A DNA stretch of 64,000 nt from Streptomyces sp. 71268. GTDB lineage: Bacteria; Actinomycetota; Actinomycetes; Streptomycetales; Streptomycetaceae. Location: NCBI RefSeq assembly GCF_029392895.1, contig NZ_CP114200.1:5053001-5117000 (forward strand). The letters run 5' to 3'. A program made the translations under genes and the position numbers. The notes below the pieces were generated by a model. It saw nothing but the letters and a program-made list of their open reading frames with translations. It was not told the origin of the DNA and did no database searches. Each line of letters begins with the position of its first letter. Position 1 is the first letter of the stretch. Of this stretch, positions 7,195 to 15,209 are shown in pieces.

Positions 7195-8295
7195 TCAGCG
7201 GGCGATGTCGGCGTACCCGACGATGTCCTTCGGGTCGCGCGAGCCCGGCCCTGTGTACCGCGCGGACGGGCGGACCAGGCGCCCGGTGCGCTTCTGCTCC
7301 AGGATGTGCGCGCTCCAGCCGGCCGTGCGGGCGCAGGTGAACATCGAGGTGAACATGTGCGCCGGGACCTCCGCGAAGTCCAGCACGATCGCGGCCCAGA
7401 ACTCCACGTTGGTGGCCAGCACCCGGTCGGGCCGGCGCGCGTGCAGCTCCTCGAGGGCGGCCTTCTCCAGCGCCTCGGCCACCTCGAAGCGCGGCGCGCC
7501 CAACTCGCGGGCGGTGCGACGCAGGACGCGGGCGCGCGGGTCCTCGGCCCGGTAGACCCGGTGCCCGAAGCCCATCAGCCGCTCGCCGCGGTCCAGGGCG
7601 CCCTTCACGTACGCGCTCGCGTCGCCGGTGCGCTCGATCTCCTCGATCATGCCGAGGACGCGGGACGGGGCACCGCCGTGCAACGGGCCCGACATCGCGC
7701 CCACCGCGCCCGAGAGCGCGGCGGCCACGTCGGAGCCGGTGGAGGCGATGACCCGGGCGGTGAACGTGGAGGCGTTCATGCCGTGCTCGGCCGCCGAGGT
7801 CCAGTACGCGTCCACGGCCGCCACGTGCTTCGGGTCGGGCTCGCCGCGCCAGCGCCGCATGAAGCGCTCCACGACGGTCTCGGCCTTGTCGATCTCACGC
7901 TGCGGCACCATCGGTAGCCCCTGGCCGCGCGCCGACTGCGCCACGTACGACAGCGCCATCACGGCCGCGCGTGCCAGGTCCTCGCGGGCCTGCTCCTCGT
8001 CGATGTCGAGCAGCGGTTTCAGGCCCCACACGGGCGCGAGCATGGCCAGCGCGGACTGCACGTCCACCCGGATGTCGCCGGAGTGCACGGGGATCGGGAA
8101 CGGCTCGGCGGGCGGCAGCCCGGGGTTGAACGCCCCGTCCACCAGCAGGCCCCACACGTTCCCGAACGAGACGTGGCCCACCAGATCCTCGATGTCCACG
8201 CCGCGATAACGGAGGGCGCCGCCTTCCTTGTCGGGTTCGGCGATCTCCGTTTCGAACGCGACGACTCCTTCAAGTCCGGGTACGAAGTCGGACAT
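7195..8295 (-). CDS. citA: Citrate synthase 2
   Basis: A 366-aa enzyme that condenses oxaloacetate and acetyl-CoA to citrate at the entry of the TCA cycle. It is shorter than the hexameric GltA type and matches the actinobacterial CitA type. Catalytic His206 lies in GPLHGGAPS and His245 in MGFGHRVYRA. The position of the third catalytic residue, normally Asp in NVDF, reads NVEF with Glu298. The C-terminal block FTSMFTCARTAGWSAHILEQ is intact. The start ATG at 8295 follows AGAGGAG. It is divergent from pdxH, and a TTGACA box lies at 8343-8348 on its strand. Confidence 0.92.
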   Translation of the reverse strand: MSDFVPGLEGVVAFETEIAEPDKEGGALRYRGVDIEDLVGHVSFGNVWGLLVDGAFNPGLPPAEPFPIPVHSGDIRVDVQSALAMLAPVWGLKPLLDIDEEQAREDLARAAVMALSYVAQSARGQGLPMVPQREIDKAETVVERFMRRWRGEPDPKHVAAVDAYWTSAAEHGMNASTFTARVIASTGSDVAAALSGAVGAMSGPLHGGAPSRVLGMIEEIERTGDASAYVKGALDRGERLMGFGHRVYRAEDPRARVLRRTARELGAPRFEVAEALEKAALEELHARRPDRVLATNVEFWAAIVLDFAEVPAHMFTSMFTCARTAGWSAHILEQKRTGRLVRPSARYTGPGSRDPKDIVGYADIAR

Positions 8296-8319
8296 CAGGC
8301 GGCTCCTCTGAGAGTGGTC

Positions 8320-8348
8320 GACAAAGCGGCTTGTGACCAAGTTGTCAA
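8320..8348 (-). promoter_or_regulatory. Possible promoter of the citrate synthase gene
   Basis: On the minus strand a perfect TTGACA at 8343-8348 is followed 17 bp later by TTTGTC at 8320-8325, a poor -10. The pair lies about 25 bp upstream of the start codon. Confidence 0.35.
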
Positions 8349-8499
8349 GGAATGGGGGAGTCGGTGCGGTTTCACGGCCGCTGGTGCGGCTCGCGATCCG
8401 CGACGACCGCCCCTCGGCGCCGGCCCCGCGCGACCTGGCGGTCATCCAGTCGCGTGCGGAGCCGGCCCGGACGGTGAAGTGGTGCGGCTCGGTCCAGGA

Positions 8500-8526
8500 C
8501 CGGACACGATAGTTGGTGGTGTCCGG
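8500..8526. promoter_or_regulatory. Inverted repeat in the citA-pdxH divergent region
   Basis: CCGGACAC at 8500-8507 and GTGTCCGG at 8519-8526 are perfect 8-bp arms around an 11-nt spacer, with a smaller palindrome GGTCCAGGACC at 8491-8501. It could be an operator or an RNA hairpin. Apart from the TTGACA box, it is the only structure seen in the 379-bp divergent region. Confidence 0.35.
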
Positions 8527-8674
8527 AGGCCACAGTGGGCCAGTCGATGATTTTGGTGGGTTCGCCACCTGCGGGGAAGCGTGAGAAGAGGCACACTGCC
8601 CCCTTCCACCCGAGAGGGTTACGGCGGCCCGCCCCGGGGCAGCGTGCGGGGGTCCGTCCCGCATGCTGCAAGAT

Positions 8675-9367
8675 ATGCGCGTGTCCCATGCCGACCCGCA
8701 GCAGCCGCGCGTCCATGACCCCGCCGCCATGCGTGAGCACTACCGCGGCGCCGGGCTCCTCGAATCCGACCTCGCCGCCACGCCCTTCGCCCAGTTCACC
8801 CGCTGGTTCGAAGAGGCCGTCACCAGCGGCCTGCACGAGCCGAACGCGATGGTCGTCAGCACCGTCGACGAGGCGGGCCGCCCCCACTCCCGTACCGTCC
8901 TGCTCAAGGGCTACGACGAGCGTGGCTTCGTCTTCTTCACCAACTACGGCTCCCGCAAGGGCCGTCACCTCGCCGCCAACCCCGCGGTCTCCCTCCTCTT
9001 CCCCTGGCACCCGGTCGATCGCCAGGTCATCATCACCGGCACCGTGCGGCGCACCGGGCGGGACGAGACGGCGGCGTACTTCCGCACCCGCCCACACGGC
9101 TCCCAACTGGGCGCCTGGGCAAGCCACCAGTCCGAGGTGATCGGCTCCCGCGCCGAACTCGACCGCATGTACGCCGAACTCGCCGACCGCTACCCGCCGA
9201 ACGAGCAGGTCCCGGTGCCCCCGGAGTGGGGCGGCTTCCGCGTCACCCCCGACGCGGTGGAGTTCTGGCAGGGCCGCGCCAACCGTCTCCACGACCGCCT
9301 GCGCTACGTCCGTACGTCCGAGTCCGACCCCGCGCACTCCTGGCGCGTCGAACGCCTCTGCCCGTGA
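8675..9367 (+). CDS. pdxH: Pyridoxamine 5'-phosphate oxidase
   Basis: A cytosolic FMN-dependent enzyme that oxidises pyridoxine or pyridoxamine 5'-phosphate to pyridoxal 5'-phosphate, in the vitamin B6 salvage pathway. From the ATG at 8675 it has 230 aa; an ATG 12 bp upstream is equally possible and neither has a clear ribosome site. FMN-binding blocks [19 protein letters not shown] and [11 protein letters not shown] are present. The C-terminal family signature reads [17 protein letters not shown]. It faces citrate synthase across a 379-bp divergent region, an arrangement I recall from the S. coelicolor chromosome (SCO4387/SCO4388). Confidence 0.95.
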   Translation: MRVSHADPQQPRVHDPAAMREHYRGAGLLESDLAATPFAQFTRWFEEAVTSGLHEPNAMVVSTVDEAGRPHSRTVLLKGYDERGFVFFTNYGSRKGRHLAANPAVSLLFPWHPVDRQVIITGTVRRTGRDETAAYFRTRPHGSQLGAWASHQSEVIGSRAELDRMYAELADRYPPNEQVPVPPEWGGFRVTPDAVEFWQGRANRLHDRLRYVRTSESDPAHSWRVERLCP

Positions 9368-9470
9368 CGGGTCGGCGCTCGCCACTCACCGGGCCGCACC
9401 GGGCCACATCGGGTCGGCCGGCCTCACTGGTTCCACCGGCCGCACTGGCCGCACCGGTCCCACCGGCTCC

Positions 9471-10007
9471 TCAGACTTCCGGGGCCGGGGGCGGGGGCGC
9501 CGGCGGGCGGTCGATGGTGAACACGCGGGTGATCGGGTTGACCCGGGCCGGCAGCACCGTCCCCGGCGTGGCCCCGCCGAACTGGTACCGCGGAACCTCG
9601 GCGCCGCACTCGAAGGGCGTGAACCCGGGGCCGCTGACGCGCATCAACAGCCGGACCTGGAAGTGGTGGTCGTTGGTCGGCGGGGCGGAGGCGACCGCCA
9701 GGACCAGGGCTGAGGCGTCGACGCCGAGCGCGGCGAGCTGGAGCGTGGCGCGCCGCTCCGCGCGGGCGGAGACGGCCGTGGACCACCCGACACTGGCGAC
9801 GAACGCCGCGAGCAGGGCGAGACCGGCGCCGGCCCACGTCCACCCGCCGCCGGTCTCACCGAACTCGGCGACCGTGCGGGCGACGACGTAACCGCAGGCC
9901 CCTCCCGCGCCCAGGAACAGGGCGGCGCCGACGGCGCACGCGATGGCCGTGATCGCGGGGCCCTTGGGGTCGAGCAGGACCGGTTCGTCGGCGTGGGCGG
10001 TGGCCAT
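9471..10007 (-). CDS. Two-TM membrane protein, DUF3592-like
   Basis: A 178-aa protein with two hydrophobic helices, at about residues 17-42 and 56-78. A soluble C-terminal part of beta character follows (RLLMRVSGPGFTPFECGAEVP, then GTVLPARVNPITRVFTIDR). This layout of paired helices and an SH3-like segment mentioning a velocity-type GTVLPARVNP is common in small actinobacterial DUF3592-type envelope proteins. It converges with pdxH, with about 100 bp between the stops. No partner gene is visible, and the function is unknown. Confidence 0.65.
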   Translation of the reverse strand: MATAHADEPVLLDPKGPAITAIACAVGAALFLGAGGACGYVVARTVAEFGETGGGWTWAGAGLALLAAFVASVGWSTAVSARAERRATLQLAALGVDASALVLAVASAPPTNDHHFQVRLLMRVSGPGFTPFECGAEVPRYQFGGATPGTVLPARVNPITRVFTIDRPPAPPPPAPEV

Positions 10008-10070
10008 GGCCGCACCCTAACCAGGACGACGCGGCGGGCGTCAGGGCCTGGCCCCGATCGCGTGCGAGCG

Positions 10071-10139
10071 GGGGACGGGTCATGGGGAACCGGGGACGGT
10101 CATGGGAACGGGGACGGTCACGGGGAACGGGGACGGGGG
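10071..10139 (+). repeat. Short tandem repeat, about 18-21 bp unit
   Basis: Four imperfect copies of GGGGACGGTCATGGGGAAC start at 10071, 10092, 10110 and 10129; the last is partial. They sit in the promoter region of the minus-strand membrane protein. Copy-number slippage is possible and no function is apparent. Confidence 0.7.
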
Positions 10140-10166
10140 TCTGCTGGGGAGCCCCTGGAAAACAGA

Positions 10167-10241
10167 CGACCCGCGAGTCGCTTCCCGGAGCGCCTGGCGG
10201 CGCGTCGGGGCCGGTCGGACGTACCGGCGACTCGCGGGTCG
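10167..10241. repeat. 15-bp perfect inverted repeat in a 740-bp gap
   Basis: CGACCCGCGAGTCGC at 10167-10181 is exactly complementary to GCGACTCGCGGGTCG at 10227-10241, with 45 nt between. The arms are too far apart for a simple terminator. The structure could form a branched RNA or DNA hairpin. Confidence 0.7.
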
Positions 10242-10747
10242 GGTGACTGCTTGGGATTGGCCAGCCGCACACAGCTTGCGTGTGCGCGTCCGGCGTTACG
10301 CGGCCTGTTCCCGCCGGGCTCCGCGTCGCGGAGTCGGGGGAAGGCGAGATGCGACGTCGGGCGCTAGCCCGCAGTCACCTCACGCGTCCGGATTTCGTAC
10401 ATCGGCCGAACCACCTCCCTTCTCGTGTACCTCAAGCCTAAGAACCCCTCCGCGGCCTCACAACCGAATTTCCGGCAGGCAACGATTTCGCGGAAGGTGG
10501 TGTGGTGCGCGTCACGTTCGAGTTGAATATCTCGGCGTGTGGCTGTCGCGCGCGCACGGCCTGCCGCACCCGCCCCACCCGTCGTTGGGCCGCTTCCGGC
10601 CCGCACGGCACGCCTCGGATACTCGAACACCCAGATCCTCGGTTCTTCCAGTTCCTCAGTTCCTTACAGACCTCCACGGATCCCTACGGATCTTTCCGAC
10701 CGAGAGCCACGTCCCGCCCGTTCAGCACGACCAGCAGGGGGTGACCG
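10242..10747. other. Intergenic region before the PAS protein
   Basis: This stretch is locally AT-richer than its neighbours around 10430-10530. It presumably carries the promoter of the PAS gene. A minus-strand frame preceded by AGAAGGGAGG encodes only about 12 residues, MYEIRTREVTAG, at about 10364-10402; it is too short to call. Nothing else is evident. Confidence 0.4.
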
Positions 10748-12322
10748 GTGACCGCTTCGCCACGCTCCGAGCCCGCCCGTTCCTCGGGTTCCCCACCCGC
10801 GCCCGACGCCGTCGACCCCGCCGGCCACCCGGCACCCGACCCGTCCGGCGCCGACCCACGGGGCGTCGGCCCCGACTGCCCGGCCGACCGGGACGACTCC
10901 GACCTGCTCGCCGCTCTGCTCGACGGCATGGACGCCGCGCTGTGCGCGTTCGACGCCGACGGCACCGTCACCCACTGGAACCGGGAGGCGGAACGCATGC
11001 TCGGCTGGTCCGCCGACGAGGCGGTCGGCCGGCGCGGCCTGGCCGGCTGGGCGGTACGCGCGGCCGACGCGGCCGAGGTCGAGGCGCTGCTCCTGGGCGC
11101 GATGCGGGCACAGGGCCGCCAGGTGCACGAGTTCGCGCTGCTGACCAAGGACGGCGGCCGGGTCCTGGTCCGCACCCAGTCCGCCGCCGTGCCCGGCGCG
11201 GACGGCGAGGCCGCCGGCGTGTACTGCGCCTTCAGCGAGGTGCACACCCAGATCGACCTGGAGCGCTCCATCGCGCTGAGCGAGGCGCTGTTCGAGGACG
11301 CGTCCTGGGGCGTGGTCATGGTCGACGCCGACCTGCGCCCCGCGGTCGTCAACGGCCACGCGGCGCGCTCGCTGGGCGCGGGCCGCGCCACGCTGCTCGG
11401 CCGCCCGCTCGGGGAACTCCTCGACCAGGGCGTGGAAGAGGTGGAGAGCGCCTTCCAGCACGTGCTCGCGGAGGGCGCGCCGCCCGAGCCGACCGAGATC
11501 TGGGTGACCGTCCGTGGCGAGGGCGCCGACCTCGGCCAGCCGCCCCCGCGCCGCTGTTGGCGCAGCGGCTTCCTACGGCTGGCCTCGCCGCTCACGGAGG
11601 AGGCGGTCCCACTCGGCGTGGCCTGGATCTTCCGCGACGTGACGGAGGCCAAGCGGGCCGAGCAGGAGGGGGCCAGGACGCGCTTCCGGAGCAACCAACT
11701 GCACCGCGCCGCGCGGGCCGCCGCCGAGTGCGAGGACCCGTTCGAGGCGGCCACCGTCTACCTCGACTTCGCTCTCGCCGGCTTCGCCGACCACGCCCTG
11801 ATCGACCTCGTCCGCGAGCCGTCACCGGGCCGGCCGGGGCAGCCGGGCGCGGGCGCGGACGGGACGGGGGCCGGCCGGTCGTCGGCCGGGGACCCCGAGG
11901 CCGCCGGCTCGGCGTTGCCGGAGCGGTCGCCGATCGTGCTCGTCCGCGCGGTGGCCGCCCCCGCCGGAGCCGCCACCGGCATCGGCCCCAACGCCCCCGC
12001 CGGCACCACCGACGGCATCCCGGTGGCGTACGCGGCGGGCCACCCCGCGCTCCAGGCCGCCGACCGCGGCGGCTCCGTGCGCGCCAGCGCGAGCCGCGCC
12101 GACGAGGAGATCAGCACCCAGTGGGCGGCGGCGCGCAAGTGGCCGAGCGGCACGGTGCACGGCCTGTGCGCGGTACTCCGCAGCCGGGGCCGCACCCTGG
12201 GCGTGGCCTCCTTCCTGCGCGGCGCCAGCCGCCGCGCCTTCGACCGCGCCGACGCGGCGTACGCGGAGGACGTGGCGGTCCGCGTCGCCGCGGCGATCGA
12301 CCTGGCCCAGCGGTTGCGCTGA
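10748..12322 (+). CDS. PAS-PAS-GAF sensor protein
   Basis: A 524-aa cytosolic signalling protein from GTG 10748. Residues 1-50 are Pro/Asp-rich linker. A first PAS domain covers about 52-165 (LLDGMDAALCAFDADGTVTH, then GWSADEAVGR). A second covers about 175-300 (ASWGVVMVDADLRPAVVNG, WIFRDVTEAKRAE). A GAF-like domain runs from about 330 to the end, with a Gly/Ala-rich insert near 360-420 and LCAVLRSRGRTLGVASFLR. No kinase, phosphatase or output domain follows, so it must act on a partner or has lost its effector. Streptomyces often place such modules before PP2C phosphatases, which is not the case here. Confidence 0.85.
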   Translation: MTASPRSEPARSSGSPPAPDAVDPAGHPAPDPSGADPRGVGPDCPADRDDSDLLAALLDGMDAALCAFDADGTVTHWNREAERMLGWSADEAVGRRGLAGWAVRAADAAEVEALLLGAMRAQGRQVHEFALLTKDGGRVLVRTQSAAVPGADGEAAGVYCAFSEVHTQIDLERSIALSEALFEDASWGVVMVDADLRPAVVNGHAARSLGAGRATLLGRPLGELLDQGVEEVESAFQHVLAEGAPPEPTEIWVTVRGEGADLGQPPPRRCWRSGFLRLASPLTEEAVPLGVAWIFRDVTEAKRAEQEGARTRFRSNQLHRAARAAAECEDPFEAATVYLDFALAGFADHALIDLVREPSPGRPGQPGAGADGTGAGRSSAGDPEAAGSALPERSPIVLVRAVAAPAGAATGIGPNAPAGTTDGIPVAYAAGHPALQAADRGGSVRASASRADEEISTQWAAARKWPSGTVHGLCAVLRSRGRTLGVASFLRGASRRAFDRADAAYAEDVAVRVAAAIDLAQRLR

Positions 12323-12323
12323 C

Positions 12324-12386
12324 GCTGGGTGCTGGGTGCTGGGTGCTGGGTGCTGGGTGCTGGGTGCTGGGTGCTGGGTGCTGGGC
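12324..12386 (+). repeat. Heptanucleotide tandem repeat (GCTGGGT)8
   Basis: Eight perfect head-to-tail copies of GCTGGGT run from 12324 to 12379, followed by one degenerate copy, GCTGGGC. The array begins 1 bp after the TGA of the PAS gene, so it lies in the 3' untranslated region. Such arrays change length by slippage. Confidence 0.95.
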
Positions 12387-12523
12387 GCTTGGCCGGGTCG
12401 GGTCAGGTCGGGGCGGGCTGACCGGGCCCGGTCGGGGCTGCCGTGGCCAGGGTGGATCGGGGTGGGCCGGGGCAAGCGGGCCGGCTGGGCGTACGGGGCG
12501 TGCGGATCGGGGCCGGTGGAACC

Positions 12524-13297
12524 TCAGTGCCGGTAGAAGATCCGGTCCCCGTACTCGGCCATCACGCGCCCGTTCCACTCGTGGCCCCCGTCGACGTTGC
12601 CCGAGCGCAGCAGCGGCGGATTGATGCCGCGCGTGGCCAACTCGCCGGCCGCCGACGCCAGGACCGCCTGCATCACGGCGCTGGTCACCACCGTCGACGC
12701 CGGCGCGAACGGTGCGGCGACGCCGTCGGCGGTCAACTCGGCGTCGCCGACCGCGATCTTGCTGTCGAGGACGAGGTCGCAGTGGTCCTTCAGGAAGGTC
12801 CCCGACGCGTGCCGCGACTTGGTCTCCGACGCGTACGCCACCGACGTCACGCCGATCACCTTCAGGCCGAGCGCCCGGGCGTTCATCGCCATCTCCACGG
12901 GCAGCGAGTTCCGACCGGACAGCGAGATGATCACCAGCAGGTCGCCGGCCACGGCGGGGCTGGTGTCCAGGACCACACCGGCCAGCCCGTTCACCCGCTC
13001 CAGCGCGCTGCCGAGGGTGGCCGGCCGCACGTCGACGCCGATCACGCCGGGCACCTGGAGCAGGTTCATCAGCGCGAGCCCACCCGCGCGGTACACGACG
13101 TCCTGGGCGGGCAGCGAGGAGTGCCCGGCGCCGAAGGCGAAGAGCCGCCCGCCCGCCTGTACGGTGTCCGCGATCATCGTGCCCGCCTCGGCGATGGGCC
13201 CGGCTTCCTCGTCCCGTACGGCGCGTAGCAGCGCGATGGCCGCGTCGAGGTACCGCTCGGCCAGGGGGGCAGGGACTGACCGCGTGCTCTCGCTCAT
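12524..13297 (-). CDS. SIS domain sugar-phosphate binding protein (UPF0309 type)
   Basis: A 257-aa protein of the SIS fold, which binds phosphosugars in isomerases and regulators. Visible parts are the sugar-phosphate loop FAFGAGHSSLPAQD at about 53-66, the second loop LLVIISLSGRNSLPVE at about 119-134, and a C-terminal LLRSGNVDGGHEWN with candidate catalytic Glu and His. It resembles the UPF0309 group rather than GmhA or MurQ, and its substrate is unknown. The start ATG at 13297 follows an A-rich GAAGGAAAGG. It is divergent from dmdR1, as I recall for SCO4393/SCO4394. Confidence 0.88.
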   Translation of the reverse strand: MSESTRSVPAPLAERYLDAAIALLRAVRDEEAGPIAEAGTMIADTVQAGGRLFAFGAGHSSLPAQDVVYRAGGLALMNLLQVPGVIGVDVRPATLGSALERVNGLAGVVLDTSPAVAGDLLVIISLSGRNSLPVEMAMNARALGLKVIGVTSVAYASETKSRHASGTFLKDHCDLVLDSKIAVGDAELTADGVAAPFAPASTVVTSAVMQAVLASAAGELATRGINPPLLRSGNVDGGHEWNGRVMAEYGDRIFYRH

Positions 13298-13562
13298 CGA
13301 CGAGGGGCCCTTTCCTTCGTTTTTCTTTCGTTATTCGGGTGTTTTCGCTCCGGAGCGCGCACGGCTGCGCCCGCTTCTCCGGCCTGTGCTGTCGTGTCCG
13401 TGGTGTGCGTGGCGCGGATCACGTTGCGGTCTGGACCAGTGCCCTGTCAATACGCCGTACTCGGTCGAACACCAGCCGATCACGCGCGCGAGTCCCGGTT
13501 GTCAGTGGGATGCGTCAGAATTGAGTCCAGGGCCACCGCACGACACATCGAGGGGCACGCAC

Positions 13563-14255
13563 ATGTCCGGTTTGATCGATACGACGGAGATGTATCTCCG
13601 CACCATCTTGGAGCTCGAAGAAGAAGGCGTGGTCCCGATGCGCGCTCGGATCGCGGAGCGGCTCGACCAGAGCGGCCCCACGGTCAGCCAGACGGTGGCG
13701 CGAATGGAGCGCGACGGCCTGGTGACCGTGGCCGGCGACCGGCACCTGGAGCTGACCGACGAGGGGCGCCGGCTGGCGACGCGCGTCATGCGCAAGCACC
13801 GGCTCGCCGAGTGCCTGCTCGTCGACGTCATCGGCTTGGAGTGGGAGCAGGTGCACGCCGAGGCGTGCCGCTGGGAGCACGTGATGAGCGAGGCGGTGGA
13901 GCGGCGTGTGCTTGAGCTGCTGCGGCACCCCACCGAGTCGCCGTACGGCAACCCCATCCCCGGCCTGGAGGAGCTGGGCGAGCCGGCCGAGGCCGATCCG
14001 TTCCTGGACTCCAGCATGGTGAGCCTGCTGGAGCTGGAGCCGGGCGCGGAGGGCAAGACCGTCGTGGTGCGTCGCATCGGCGAGCCCATCCAGACGGACG
14101 CCCAGCTCATGTACACGCTGCGGCGGGCTGGAGTGCAGCCCGGCGCGGTGGTCAGCGTGACCGAGTCGGCCGGGGGCGTCATGATCGGCAGCAGCGGTGA
14201 GGCGGCGGAGCTGGAGTCCGCCATCGCGTCGCACGTCTTCGTGGCCAAGCGCTAG
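13563..14255 (+). CDS. dmdR1: Iron-dependent repressor DmdR1 (DtxR family)
   Basis: A 230-aa Fe(II)-dependent repressor that controls siderophore and iron-uptake genes in Streptomyces. The N-terminal winged helix is nearly identical to DtxR (RARIAERLDQSGPTVSQTVA at 27-46). The metal ligands are all present at DtxR numbering: Met10 and Cys102-Glu105-His106 for one site, His79 and His98 for the other. A C-terminal SH3-like FeoA-type domain spans about 155-228. The start ATG at 13563 opens MSGLIDTTEMYLRTI as in all DtxR proteins. Open frames cover the gene on the opposite strand, the arrangement reported as adm in S. coelicolor. Confidence 0.96.
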   Translation: MSGLIDTTEMYLRTILELEEEGVVPMRARIAERLDQSGPTVSQTVARMERDGLVTVAGDRHLELTDEGRRLATRVMRKHRLAECLLVDVIGLEWEQVHAEACRWEHVMSEAVERRVLELLRHPTESPYGNPIPGLEELGEPAEADPFLDSSMVSLLELEPGAEGKTVVVRRIGEPIQTDAQLMYTLRRAGVQPGAVVSVTESAGGVMIGSSGEAAELESAIASHVFVAKR

Positions 14256-15150
14256 CACTCGCTGGCACCGCCCTCCGGAACAACCGCCTTCCGGGCCCTT
14301 CTCCCGGACTCTTCGGCCCGCTTTCGCGCGACCGTCCTCGGACCGCGTTCTCGTGCGTGTTCCGGATCGTCCGTGGACCGTCGTCGGTCCGTCTTCTGAT
14401 CGCTCCTGGCTCGCTTTCGGATCGCGTCTGGATCGCTTTCGGACGGCTTCCGGGTGGCTTTTCGGATCACCGTGGCGCCGTCCCCCACAGTGGGGGACGG
14501 CGCCACGCCCGTGTGGTCGGTCTCGGGGGCGCTGGCGGGCGGGGTCGCCGACGGTGTGATTTCCGGCCGTGTGGTCGCCGCCCTGGCTGTATCGCCCTGT
14601 GAGGTTGGGGGAGCGAGGGCGGGCGCGACGAGTCGGCGCGCGGGGCGCGGCGCGCGTGGCCCGCGCCGGGGGCGCGTCGTACGCTTCCGGCCCCGTGCGC
14701 CGGCCGTGACGACCTCCTGCGGCAACGCGGTTTTTCCGCGCCGGAGTTGGGGGAAACCGCGCGCCCGGGCGCCCGGCGTGCAACGCTGTCGCTGACGCAT
14801 ATGCGCGGAGTTGCGTTGAGAACCGGGGATGCGGGCACACGGGCCCCGGTATCTACCGGGGCTGAGGAGGGGGGCCGATGGGCCCGTCAAGGTCGTGGGT
14901 GGCGCGCCCGTACGCCATGGGCCGCGCGCCGCGAGCTGCGCGACACAAGGGCCCCGGCTGCCGTGGCCGCCGGGGCCCTGCCTCCCCGTTCCCCAGTGGC
15001 GACCTGGAGCCCCGAGCTCCCAAGGTGCGCCGCGGCGGACTCCCTTCCCCGAGCAGTCCGCCCCCGTGTAGCTGTCTCCCCTCGGGGACGGCGAACAATC
15101 CCCGAGGCCGGTCACTCGAACGAGGGGTATTGCCGTTGACCCCCGCTTGT
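14256..15150. other. Intergenic region between dmdR1 and the hydrolase
   Basis: About 900 bp without a convincing gene. From 14330 to 14470 it has repeated TTTCGGATCG/CTGGATCG-like words. A long perfect hairpin follows at 14471-14507. The remainder is GC-rich low-complexity sequence, and the last 50 bp before 15150 presumably carry the hydrolase promoter (TTGACC at 15136-15141). Confidence 0.5.
14471..14507. terminator. Perfect 18-bp hairpin downstream of dmdR1
   Basis: CGTGGCGCCGTCCCCCAC at 14471-14488 is exactly complementary to the sequence at 14490-14507, leaving a single unpaired centre base. It lies 215 bp past the dmdR1 stop and has no T tract. It is a likely terminator or transcript-stabilising hairpin. 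Confidence 0.65.
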
Positions 15151-15166
15151 TCGAATACGAGTTCGA
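15151..15166. promoter_or_regulatory. LexA (SOS box)-like palindrome
   Basis: TCGAATACGAGTTCGA differs at one position from the actinobacterial LexA consensus TCGAAC-N4-GTTCGA. It lies 44 bp upstream of the hydrolase start, within the probable promoter, where LexA binding would block transcription. Confidence 0.5.
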
Positions 15167-15209
15167 TACTGTGGAGCTGGTCTAGGGAGGGATGGAGGTG
15201 CCAGGACAC

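Noticed and set aside
10364..10402. A 12-codon minus-strand peptide MYEIRTREVTAG behind AGAAGGGAGG
   Set aside because: The ribosome site is good, but the peptide is too short to support without translation evidence.
12324..12386. Heptanucleotide array considered as a CRISPR-like array
   Set aside because: The units are head-to-tail with no spacers, so it is a simple tandem repeat.
10102..12624. An 840-codon plus-strand open frame over the PAS gene
   Set aside because: It is an Arg/Pro-rich shadow in a different frame from the PAS-PAS-GAF protein and has no domain content.
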